This document shows positions 21,469-32,216 of a stretch of DNA of 36,232 bases, piece by piece. The position numbers were made by a program, and so were the translations under genes. Under the pieces are notes generated by a model. It did no database searches, was not told the origin of the DNA, and saw only the letters and a program-made list of their open reading frames with translations. Origin of the DNA: Bifiguratus adelaidae (taxonomy: Eukaryota; Mucoromycota; Endogonomycetes; Endogonales). Location of the stretch: positions 1 to 36,232 of the forward strand of contig MVBO01000148.1 of assembly GCA_002261195.1 (NCBI GenBank). The letters are read 5' to 3'. Numbering within the stretch: the first letter of the stretch is position 1; every line of letters starts with the position of its first letter.

Positions 21469-23442
21469 ATGGTCAAAAAGCAGCGGATCGTGCCTTGGTC
21501 TAGTCACCAAGAGTTGCTTACGGTCTACGATTGGTTCTTTGGAGAGTTAAGTAATGCTTCTACTCAACAATTGGCGGTGAAGCGGGTGAGTGCAGGTGCA
21601 GCCTCTCGACGTTGACATCTTACGCCTCAGTAGGTGCGAGCTTGGGCGAGTCGTGGAAGGTTGCCTCATTCGATCGATTGCACGGCATCTTTCTTTGATA
21701 TACAACTCAGAGATAGTGCCAATGTGGACTATAACGTTTCTCAGCACGAGTTGCGACTGGCTTACTCTATGGCAGTGATTAGGCAAGTGTTGTGTTTTGT
21801 TTTGTGATTGTTAGGGCACAGTCGATTGACATCCTGCCTATCTCGCTGTAGATTCGTCAATGGCATTGTGGATCCAGCACAGCGCGGGGTGTACGCTGCA
21901 TCCATTACAAGCATTGCGTCCAGGATGCGCCTTCCGATTTGGTTCGTCGGTCTTCGGCATTCGGGGACTCACGAGCACTTGCCATCCATTCAACTATTGA
22001 GATCTGGCTGTCAGGAGGTAGATTGGGAGGGTTTGATCTTGATTATCGAGGCTAATGGCGGTAATAGGCTTTGCAATGGCTTCATGGACATTTCTGGCTT
22101 CCAGAGATTCAAATGTCGCCAGAAGCGCCTCTCGTAGAGACGAGTGTCGTAAAACCTCAGTCATTGGCGACTTTACGCTCGCTGCTTGGCTCATATAAAG
22201 ATGCACGAAAGGCATACGTCCGTGGTAAGTCCGGCTTGTCCGCAATTGATCGGTGCTTAACCAGGACAGGTCTAGCAAAGGACAGCAGCGACAGAGCCAT
22301 TGACGGCGGGGAAGCATACAACATCATCAAGAAGATCGTGCAAATGCTCACGCCGGACATTTTACGCCAGGGATTAATCCCAATTCTTCTTGAAGTGGGA
22401 GGTCTGACTCCTGCAAACAAAAAGTAAGAACTATATTATCGGCAGGCAAGGTCAAGGCACTGACGAGCATGATCAGAAAGCGACCATCTGTGCCGCATTT
22501 GTCTCTCTCAGAGGAGATTTTGCATATATGGTTACCTCTACTATGGATATTGGATGATTTGAACGATACCTTCATGGAAGAATTGTGCACAGCAATGCTA
22601 ACGAGACTGCACCCTCCAGAGGGTAAGTGTAGACAGAGATGTCTTCTCGTCTGGTGCTCAACCGAACATAGAGTTACTGCTTTCGTCAAACTTTGGAGGA
22701 CCTCCGCGATTCGGTGCGCAGCCGAAACCGGAAAAAGAACACGTCAGTACCAGTCATATGCTGTCGCTTGGTAAGTTTGATTATGAACATTGAAGGGTGT
22801 TCTTACCCCAATTATAGTGGCCTGGTTGAAGGTTTTCATTGAAGGCTATCATCAGGCGACCCACACAATACGGAATCCCAAACATCCTAATTTCCTTGAT
22901 AATCTACCTGTGGACGATATGCTCGAATTTTGTCTACGCAACATTAATCCATAGTAAGCAAAGAGGAGAATGCGCGGAGACTTTTATTTGCTGACTTCTT
23001 GCATCATAGTACACGAGTGTTGCTACAAGTGTTGGCTGAAAACGATCGTACCCTTTTGAAACCCATACAACCCTTTATACGATACATTGACAAAGTGCTC
23101 ACATTGTCTCCAGCAAATGATTCGAAAAGACAGCTCACCGAAGCAGACATGGAACGTGAACTTGCGTTGCTACAGCAAGAATGTCGCCGTATCACGGAGC
23201 ACAAGAAGGTATGTATCAGCAGATTCCTTTCACACACATGCCCTAATACAACGATCTAGAATACCGCATTTGATCCCGAGGCAGGTGCGTTTCAAGAAGA
23301 TATGGAAATGCTCCAAGATAGCGCATGGTCTATCTTCCCTACGAATGATTGGAAACCTTCACCCATTGGTTGTATGCCGGATAAGAGCTTCTCTCAGCTC
23401 GACTTGCCATTAGAGTTGGACGGAGACGTCATACCAATGTAA
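21469..23442 (+). CDS. LAS1: Las1, pre-rRNA ITS2 endonuclease
   Basis: Nine exons: 21469-21585, 21634-21782, 21852-22017, 22068-22423, 22477-22622, 22672-22770, 22818-22953, 23010-23208 and 23260-23442 (516 residues). Las1 cuts ITS2 at site C2 in 60S ribosome maturation, in complex with the polynucleotide kinase Grc3. The start KKQRIVPWSSHQELLTVYDW and the block KRVRAWASRGRLPHSID are typical. The HEPN catalytic motif is intact as RHSGTH after LPIWFVGL. The C-terminus WSIFPTNDWKPSPIG is the conserved Grc3-binding tail. The second intron (21783-21851) has a GCAAGT donor; using it gives the conserved VIRFVNGIVDP junction. The stop lies 37 bases from the SEN54 stop. Confidence 0.93.
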
Positions 23443-23479
23443 ACCGGCGGATACACTTTGCATTGTATATAACCCGCAT

Positions 23480-24608
23480 TCATCTAGATTGCATTTTAGA
23501 CTTTTGTCGTGGTTGTTTCTGTTGTTGTAAGAGAAGATCAGCAGGCCCATTGTTGGTAAGCTTGGCGAATGCAACGCCGCCATCGTGATCCGTTATTGCA
23601 AACACCATTTTTGAATGGAGATCGCCAAGACTATTCGGTGAAGCATCCTCCACACTATGTCATTCGTGAGTCTCGCAACTCTAACGCGGAATATTCGACT
23701 TACGAGCAGCAAACAACGCAAAAGTCGGGGGGACCCGGATGACTTCTCTTCCATTGCGGTGAGGGTTTCCACACATCGAAATCGTATCGATGCTCGTTTT
23801 GCGTTTCTCGAATGTCCTGAGGAGGCATAGTGACATGAGGACCAATGCGGCGAAGGTGATGATAGAAGGCGGACAAGGAAATCGGAAACACACGCGCGCC
23901 ACCCAGATGCCAGTATAGAAGGGTATGAATGGTTGCGAAGGCGTTGGTGGTCAATTTGAGCAAAGTCGATGAAGCAGAGACACCAGCGGTGATCAGACGA
24001 GACCGGAGACTGTGGTGTCTTTGTTGAGCTTCACCATGGCTGTCATGAATACGATCCAAGGTTCCCCGGCGGTAAACAATGAATCCCATCCTCTTCAGTG
24101 TAGTGTACACCTGGTGAAGATAATGAGTATCCTGATGAAATAATCTGTTCTAACAAGCAACACATACCAAATATTTGTCGCCATTCAAGAAACCGTCCGA
24201 GTCATCCAAGCACATTTGCCACGCTGCTGGGAACGACAGCATTGCCGCCTCAGCAGTCATGTTGTCGTCAACTAGTGATACTCGCAGCAGGCCATTGTTC
24301 AAAAGGTAAAGCATTTCTTCGGGGAGAAGCACGTTTTGCTTGTCTTTCGAAAATCCTATCGTGCGATGTTGTGGGCCACGCAATACACTTAGGCGTGTAA
24401 GGTGATCTTTGGGGTTATACGTTCCAACAGAGAGATGTTTCCTGGTAAATTCCGTTACTATTGGTACCATTTTCAGGCCCAGCCGTTAGAACGCTTACTC
24501 GGCTACCGGTTTTTTATCCGCAATCAAGTCATAGATTGCTTGGCGCGCTTGATCGATAGGACTAGCATTATCAATCAGAGAATCAGGTTGGGCCGCCTGC
24601 TTTCTCAT
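23480..24608 (-). CDS. SEN54: tRNA-splicing endonuclease structural subunit Sen54
   Basis: Four exons: 24608-24499, 24441-24168, 24110-23704 and 23654-23480 (321 residues). Sen54 is a non-catalytic scaffold of the four-subunit enzyme that cuts introns from pre-tRNA; it pairs with Sen2. The N-terminal block reads RTIGFSKDKQNVLLPEEMLYLLNNG, the family's EEALYLLE-type region (residues ~60-95). It is followed by YTTLKRMGFIVYRRG and DFDVWKPSPQWKRSHPGPPDF. The C-terminal nuclease-fold strand is VFAITDHDGGVAFAKL. The first intron (24498-24442) fixes the start at 24608; an internal ATG at 24470 lies in that intron. Family identity rests on motif memory, not a search. Confidence 0.84.
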
Positions 24609-25144
24609 GGTTCTGCAGGCAAGACATGGGAGAAAGCTCAGAAGATGCAAGACAGCGTTGCGGCGTGCTCACCTCCACATTCTCAGCAGCGTGGCTCTCA
24701 ACTCCACCGTCTCGTCTCCTCCGTCCTGTTTCTCGTCTGCCATATTGTCCCTTTGCACACGGTGTTGCAATCCCAATGTAACGTGGTGTCTACAAGTGAC
24801 GTTTACCGTGTGCAATGGGGACCGTCATTAGCAAGAAGAGAACAGAGATCGTTTTTATGTTAAGAAACGACGCAAAACAACGTCTTTAGGTTCCAAAAAT
24901 TGACATGCGCTCCAAAGTAGAGAGTACATGCCGCATATATGTTATATGGGGTCTTGGCAGTTGCCTGTCAGTTAACCTTCATTCAAGCAAGCATGTCCCC
25001 CTTGAGAAAGACAAGGAGAACATTGGGTTCAGCGCTTCCTTTAATGATGACGTAGACATATGACATTTGCCTTTTATGGACAACGTTCACGCGTTTGGCG
25101 ACGCGGTTCTCTTTTGGTCATGGCGTGAAAGGAGCCTGCTAGCC
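24609..25144. promoter_or_regulatory. Divergent promoter of SEN54 and the FANCM/Mph1 gene
   Basis: 536 bases without a supported gene. TGACGT half-sites lie at 24797-24802 and 25048-25053. An ACGCGT (MCB core) at 25089-25094 lies 51 bases before the helicase start used here. An in-frame ATG at 25076 would make the last 69 bases coding, which is less likely. Confidence 0.45.
25089..25094. promoter_or_regulatory. MCB-like ACGCGT upstream of FANCM/Mph1
   Basis: ACGCGT is the MluI cell-cycle box bound by MBF at G1/S in fungi. It sits 51 bases before the chosen ATG, with a further ACGCGG core about 10 bases on. A six-base match is weak alone. Confidence 0.35.
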
Positions 25145-28100
25145 ATGGAGGACGACATTGACGATATCATCGATTTGGAGCTGGACTTGGAGGAATGCCT
25201 GGAGAGTGACTTTGTGGATGACGCACTTTTGCAGGCGCTTGATGAAGCGGAGAAGAACAAGGCTCATACAGAATCACGCGGTAATGCGCAAGAGAGTGTT
25301 GGCGGCGCTTTTAATCAAGGCAAAACATTAACTCGTCAAAGCTCCCTCGCGGATCATTTTGGCCGTTCCAGCTCACATGCTCCGCAGCCGTCCAGTCCGA
25401 CAGCGACAGTTTCCGCAGTACCTTGGCAACCTGCGACGACGCGAGCTTCGTGGAGGGACGCTCCTGCGGCCTTTGTACAGCAGCCTGTCCCGGAAGCGCC
25501 TTCGGAAATACAATGCGCCCATGAAGTCTCCCGTGATTCCATTACGTCGTGGATATATCCGAGCAACATGCCAGTGCGCGAATATCAATTCAACATTGTG
25601 CAAAGCGCGCTATTACACAACGTGCTGGTAGCCCTGCCAACAGGTCTCGGCAAAACATTCATCGCGGCTGTCGTCATGTACAATTACCATCGTTGGTTTC
25701 CAAAGAGCAAAGTTGTCTTTATGGCGCCCACAAAGCCCTTGGTGGCGCAACAGATTGAAGCTTGCTATAAAATTTGCGGCATCCCTCAGAACCACACTGT
25801 CGAATTGACCGGAGTACAGCCGCCTTTGACACGCAAAGCGTTATGGACTACAAAGACGGTCTTCTTCCTTACACCGCAAGTCATGCAGAACGATCTCGAA
25901 TCTGGGATATGTCCAGCGGGAGATGTTGTATGCGTAGTTGTGGATGAAGCACATCGAGCTTCAGGCAATTACGCTTATTGCGAAGTCATTAAGAATTTGT
26001 ATGCGCAGAATCAAGAGTTTCGCATCCTTGCTCTAACAGCGACACCGGGAAAGGAGATCAAGGCGGTGCAAAGTGTGTTGAAAAATTTACACATCACAAA
26101 GACGGAGATTAGAACCGAGGATTCGTTGGACATCCGGCCGTACACTTTTGGTCGAAAAGTGGAGACCATCATTGTCCCAATCGGTGATGCCCTAGAAGAA
26201 ATACGGCGAGAGTTTTGCAAACCATTTCAGTACTTTCTCAACCGTCTTAATCACTACAAGGCATATTGGGTGAAAGATCCAATGCAAGTCTCAAGGTATT
26301 CGCTAGTACAAGCTCGCGACAATTTCCGAGGATCGGCTAAAAATGTTGCCTCCGGACTTCGCAATATGATTGAGGGGGATTTTGCGTTATGCATCTCCCT
26401 GACGCACTCTTTACAATTACTGCTACAGCATGGCGCAAGACCCTTTTTTGCGAGTGTCCAAGCTTTGATTCAAGACATTCAGTTATCTATTACTGGAGGC
26501 AATCGGACGTCCAAGGCGCGTCAAGAGTTGATACGGAATCCTGACCTGACAAGACTTGTTTATCGCTTGGATAAGGAACTATTGGAAATGAATTTCGTCG
26601 GACATCCGAAGCTTGATCGGCTGATCGGAATCGTCGTGCAGCATTTTGTTGATCATGCGGAGAAACTGAAACAGAATCCAGCTGATCCAGGTGACAAGAC
26701 TCGCATCATTGTCTTTTCATCATTCCGTGAATCGGTCGATGAAATAACGCGTGTGCTATCCGCGCATGCTCCCATTGTGCGTGTGATGAGCTTCGTTGGT
26801 CAAGCCAGCGCAAAGAATGGCGCAAAAGGCCTTACTCAACGAGAACAGCAAGAAGTCCTTGGCAAGTTCATCAATGGAGGTTATAATACACTTGTCGCAA
26901 CTTGCATTGGAGAAGAAGGGCTCGACATTGGAGATGTCGATTTGATCGTATGCTACGATTCTCAAAGCTCACCGATTCGTATGGTAGGAAGTTGTGTACT
27001 GTTTGTTGACCATTTCAGCCTAACAAGCATGAGTCCAGCTTCAAAGAATGGGACGAACAGGGAGAAAGCGGGAGGGCAAGATCAGTCTGTTATTGACTCA
27101 AGGACTTGAGGAACGAAAGCATCGTCAGGCTCAAGAGTCATACAAGCGAGTGCAACGTGCCATGACGACTGCCACGGAGTTGAGTTATTGGACTTCTGTA
27201 CCGCGAGTGTTGCCGAAGAATGTGACGCCGGTGTGCGTCCGAAAATTCTTCGAGATCCCAAAGTATGATCGGACGTGGGGCGCGACCACCGCAAAAAGGA
27301 AAGTCGCAGCACAAGCCAATGCAGATGATGACAATGACGGTGTGGAGGCGGATGGCGGACTGACAGCTATGGCGAGGCATATGTTTGAGAAGCAATTCTT
27401 CGAGCCATGTCCGGCGAGATTTCGGAGGGGTTGGGAGCCCGACTTGTCCAAATCTTCCATCTGGCAGAGGTTTGCCTGCTCCACCCACCTAATTGGTCAT
27501 TCTCGCAAGACGATCGACTTTGTTGAAACCATGGCTCTTCTTCAGGATTTTGATATTGAGGATCGCCTAGAACATCTCCACGATTATGAAGCTCGAATGC
27601 TGCAAGCACTTGAAAAAGATGACATAATGATAGACGGGGACGACATCACCGCCAACCGCTGCTTGCATGAAAACGGGGATATTGCATTTCAGCGCTTCAA
27701 GTCTCACAGCGAGGACGCAAATGTCGCTTCGCAAGAAGGACCCAAGCGTTACAAACGATTGCGTGCGCATTTTGACATTTCGGATCTTCCTATGCCGCAA
27801 TCCACTTCAATGGACCTAAGTGATGACGACTTGCCAAATTTGCCTTTAGAGTCGCATCAGGGAAGTAGTACACTTCCGCCGTGGAAATCCATCCAAGACG
27901 AGCCGTTGGGCGACTCCTACAATACCGAACAAGAACGATTCTCGCTTGATGATGCATCCAAAACGGAGTCAGCTGTGATAGAAGCTCCTGATTCACAGTT
28001 ACCGATTTCCGGGCCACTTACCGTCAATGTTGATCAAGGTTTGCAACTCCAAGGTGAAGATGAGACTGAGCCAGAAATAGGCCAAGTCGATGAAATGTCG

Positions 28101-29732
28101 ACGAATCCTGAAAGGGAGGCCCATCAAGATCGAAGTAGCGATGGTGCGGAGCTTGACCTCCTTTCCGATCTTGAAATGGATCTGGAGGTGGAATTATTTT
28201 CGACTGAGGCACAACACAATGCGACTGCTTTCCCGCATCATCCACATCTCTTCTTGGCCTACACTCAAAGGCGTGGTATCTTTGAAGAGGATGTTCTTTC
28301 CCCAGACGATGCCACACTTTGCTCGGTTCCCGAAGCTGCGGCGACAACATCCTTGCTACCAATACCAGCCCGATCACAGGCTGCTGAACGACTGTATCAA
28401 GAGAGATTACGACGCAAAGTTACACGTACAGAAGAGAGATCTGTGAGCCCGACAGCTCAAAAGAAAACCGCAGATACACCATCTCTTTCAACAGCTTCGG
28501 GTTTTAGTCAATTAACATCCACAGCCTTCAAGACACCGTCACTTCCCTCGAATTCTCCAACGCGCACTCAAGAACACATGGCAACAATTTGTGAGGACCC
28601 TCATGTACAGACGATGTCTCCAGGTGACAAACCACCCACATCCCCGATACGAAATCATTTGTGCATCGATTCTAATGTAGAACCCGCAACCAGACAATTG
28701 TCTGCTGCAGATGACGTGCATGACGACCTTGACGAAGTCTTCGAATTTGATCTAGACGACATTTCTCTCCCCACCCAACTGCAGACAGCCGACAATTCCA
28801 AACCGCTCACGACTTCAATATCTACCACGGATGCCATCCAGGACTTGCGGAAGAATGAAGCTATTGCCGCAATCACCACCATTTCACCAAAGCAAGGCGA
28901 CGTCCAGGTGCCATTAAATCCCATCAATTGCAAATCACAGCACAACTCGAATCGGACTCCACTCCGAAATTTGACGAATATCCAGACCACACCATCCTCT
29001 GAAGATGCATCGCCAGTGGTAAAAATGCGGCCAATGAAGAAAACCCGGCCCATGGCTGTGCGACAAGACAGTTTCAGCAGCGACCAGGATGAAAATGCTC
29101 ATTCAAACTATATCACCGTTTACAGAGACACTCCGACACCCGATGCCCATCGCTCACCAACTGCTCATCGTGCTTCCTTACGTCGATTACGACAGAAGAT
29201 AGATGACGATGAGATGGCATCTAAAGCATGGGATGTCCTCAGTTTGAATCATCGCAAGCGGATCCCAAAAGTCCAACATAATACCACGAAAAAGCACCGA
29301 GATCACAAAACTGTCAATCCGTTCGTTGACATGGAAGCAGAAGTGTCCCAAGAGTCGCATGTCAATGACGACGAATCGCATTCTGATCTAGAAAGTATGG
29401 GATCACTACGGTCCTTCATTGACGACAGATCGAATATCGATGCACGGAGCCACTTGGCAACGAGTTCATTTGCAGAGGATGATGACGATGGGAACGCCTC
29501 CGTCGACATGCAGGCCGTCTACATGCAGAGTCTCTGGAGCCCTGATACCAAGGCGCAACGCGGTCTTCATCACCTCCGCTTTCACAGCATTATTCCACAG
29601 AGAAATCCATTGCGTTACGTACCACTTGATCGAACCCATAGTGATATGCACACAGCTTCAGACGACATAGAAGAGCCAGATCTCCTTGCGGACCTGTCTG
29701 AACCAGAGTATCTCTCCAATGACTTTATGTAA
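25145..29732 (+). CDS. MPH1: Mph1/FANCM-family DNA helicase-translocase
   Basis: Two exons, 25145-26983 and 27039-29732, encode 1510 residues; the short intron lies just before motif VI. FANCM/Mph1 remodels stalled forks, unwinds D-loops and guides crosslink repair. Helicase motifs are complete: Walker A LPTGLGKTF (~163), DEAH in VVVDEAHRASG (~266), LTATPG, and GRTGRKR after the splice. The insert between the two RecA lobes, present in FANCM and archaeal Hef, is seen around residues 340-500. Residues ~620-720 keep FANCM-like elements (PRVLPKNVTPVCVRKFFEIP). The remaining ~750 residues are acidic, SP/TP-rich and disordered, with no ERCC4 nuclease domain, as in yeast Mph1. An ATG at 25076 would add 23 residues, but the MCB site lies there. 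The Artemis-type gene starts 71 bases downstream. Confidence 0.93.
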
Positions 29733-29760
29733 TCCTTGTATATAACAATATAGAATTTAG

Positions 29761-29766
29761 ACGCGT
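29761..29766. promoter_or_regulatory. MCB-like ACGCGT upstream of the Artemis-type gene
   Basis: ACGCGT followed directly by a second CGCG core (the run ACGCGTCGCGTC) lies in the 71-base gap between the helicase stop and the nuclease start, 37 bases before its ATG. This matches the site upstream of the helicase gene. Confidence 0.4.
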
Positions 29767-29803
29767 CGCGTCTTTGATACCGTAATTTATCGCGCCTCGG
29801 TCA

Positions 29804-32038
29804 ATGCGCACGTTTGATGGCTTGATACGAGAATATCCTGCCTTTGGCGTTGACCACTTTCGTGTTCGCCGAAATATCCGCGCCTTTCTGCTCTCTCATG
29901 TCCACCGAGGTAAGTCATTCGACTCCTGGACACGCACAACGTGTCCTAAGCACGGATTTAGACCACTTGAACGGACTTGAGAATGAAGCCGTGAATGCGC
30001 CAATCTATTGCTCAGAGATTACAGCGCTCCTCTTACCCGAGTTACGCTCGAAACGGAACGTGGCTGAAGCCACGGAAGCGCAGGGTATCCAACGACGATA
30101 TGCCCACGTGAAGCGGTTACTCGTAAGTATGGTTGACATTGAAAAGCGTGTTAGTGCGGCCATGGCTGACTCTGTTGGGTGCTCTAGCGTCCGTTGCCAC
30201 TCTTTCAAGCAATTGATATCGACCTTGGTGAAGATGGCCAGGTTTCGCTGACGCTTTTGCCAACGAACCACTGTCCAGGCGCTGTCATGTCGGTATCATG
30301 AGCTGATCTACCTGGAACGATACCTTTGACGGTGCTATTTATACTTGATTAGGTTTCTCATCCGTGGTGGTCAAGGTTCTGTGCTCTACACGGGAGACTT
30401 TCGAGCGGAAGCGCAGTTTATGGACGAGATCAGGAACGACGGAAGATTGCTCGGCTCCTCTTCAACCCAACAGACACCGTCATCGACAACTTGTTCGACA
30501 ACTACCAAGGATGCTAGCGAGTCTCTCTGCATACAGGATGTATCCTGCGTCGACAGAATCTACTTAGACACCACTTTCTGTCATCAAGACTTTGCAGAAT
30601 TTCCCACTAAACAACGGAGCCTTGAAGCGCTCATCAGCCTTATTGATGCCTATCCTTTTGGAACCTTATTCTACATCGATATGTGGACGTTTGGATTTTG
30701 AGGAGCATTGGGTGCAGATTGCCAGCGCGCGGCATACCAAGGTGAGGCCGTCCAATTTTACCTTGACACAGGGATTCATAATTCCCCTGTAGATCCATGT
30801 CTCTCAGTACACCTACGACCTCTACACAAAAACGTTAGGCTATGTGATGCCTAGCGTGGCGAGTATCCTGACTACGGATCCCAAGACATTGTTCCATTCA
30901 TGTCACTGGAATGCGTCACCGTGTCGCCAATATAAGTGGCATGTTGTGAAAGTACGTCCTTCCGCCATGTGGTGGAAAGGCAGAGATAGGTGTCAGGATG
31001 ATCCAACGAGTAGGAGAAAGGGTGTTTGGAAGTTGTATGAGGATTGCATTAACCTTCGATGCCTTGGTAGTGAAGACGGCAAGCGCAATCTGGATTTTGT
31101 AGTACGTTTAGGGATTCCTTCTGTTCTTGTGTCTGATGACTGCATCACTATTTCAGAACCTTTTCTTCGCCATGCATTCTTCACTCAACGAATTGAAAGG
31201 CTTTGTGGAGTTGTTGTGACCCAAGTCCATCACGCCAGCTGTTCTTGACAAGGACCAAATAACACACGCCCATGTGCTAAGACATTTTCGCAACTTTGTT
31301 ACTGCGCAGTTCACGTCGGACGTTGATCAACCGCTCAGTGACCATGGTCAAGGACTCAATCGGAGCCGCAGTTGTGATGCAATGCGTCATTCGTTGCCCG
31401 CCACCGAGCAAGACCACTTCGATCTGACCAAGAGTGCATCCGTCTCTTCCAAACGGTTGAGCAGGCGTTGGGATTGGCTTCATCGTACCCTTAGCGAACC
31501 GCACCTCTACACGACCACACTCCATTACTCTAGCGAATCCGATACGGACCGCGAAGGTACAGACGATCCCAACGCAGCGCATATGGGTCCCTTGTCCAAC
31601 GAGGAAAGAGCAGAGTGCTTTTGGAGCGAAATTCACAGTTTGAGTGCAACTGACCGAGGCGAATCTTCGAATAGTACGGCTGGATCCAGTCTCGAAAGTC
31701 AACGCTTGCTACCTACACTCACCGTGGATTCGCGTCATGGAGTGAACCCAACGCATCCGCCAAGAGACGCTCACCATCAACGAGCTTCATCCATGCCCCT
31801 TATCATCCTTTCCATCTCCTCAACCTCCTCCTGCGCTTCTGAAGACGCCCCACAAGCCACTCATTTCACCCAAAAGCACACATTCTTTCTCGGCTCGGCC
31901 GAGTGTCCCATACCCGTCGACACAGCAACCACTTCCGCTGCCCTCAAACGTACCTGTTCATCCACCGAACGCCTAGAACGGTGGATTAAGAGGGTGCGGC
32001 TACGGCGACATCGTACCGAAGAATTACCGCGTGATTGA
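29804..32038 (+). pseudogene. Artemis (DCLRE1C)-type beta-CASP nuclease gene with two coding lesions
   Basis: Six exons: 29804-29909, 29962-30122, 30188-30288, 30353-30741, 30793-31098 and 31157-32038. Artemis/SNM1 enzymes are metallo-beta-lactamase-fold nucleases that open hairpins and trim ends. The start MRTFDGLIREYPAFGVDHF is Artemis-like. Catalytic motifs are all present: HVHRDH, NHCPG, YTGDFR, YLDTTF, then LFHSCHW, YKWHVVKVRPSAMW and FAMHSSLNE. Two lesions interrupt the frame: an extra T in the T-run 30696-30699, between WTFGF and EEHWVQIA, and a TGA at 31217-31219 in ELL-stop-PKSITPAV, where human Artemis has Cys. The frame then stays open for 273 codons to 32038, with a Ser-rich tail. 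The donor GTCGGT at 30289 is non-consensus but is required by AVMFLIRGG. Recent pseudogene, or assembly errors. Confidence 0.75.
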
Positions 32039-32216
32039 CAAGTCCGTTGATTCGCCTCGTCTGCATCCCATCCACATCATTAAAGCCATCTTGTAGATTA
32101 GAAGGTACTTTTTATCTTTTCCACGATAATTGCTACTGCCATTAGACCGCTATCCTTATGTACAATACTCTTGAGCGTCCCACCACACCATGTACTCCAT
32201 TGTCCCTTGCAAAATG

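Noticed and set aside
25067-25144. Upstream extension of the FANCM/Mph1 protein from the ATG at 25076
   Set aside because: The extra 23 residues look unlike the acidic start of the family, and the region contains MCB-like promoter sequence; the ATG at 25145 has a better context.
31217-31219. TGA read as Cys by a variant genetic code
   Set aside because: CMC2, the WSC gene, pirin and SEN54 all end at TGA in the expected place, so TGA is a normal stop here.
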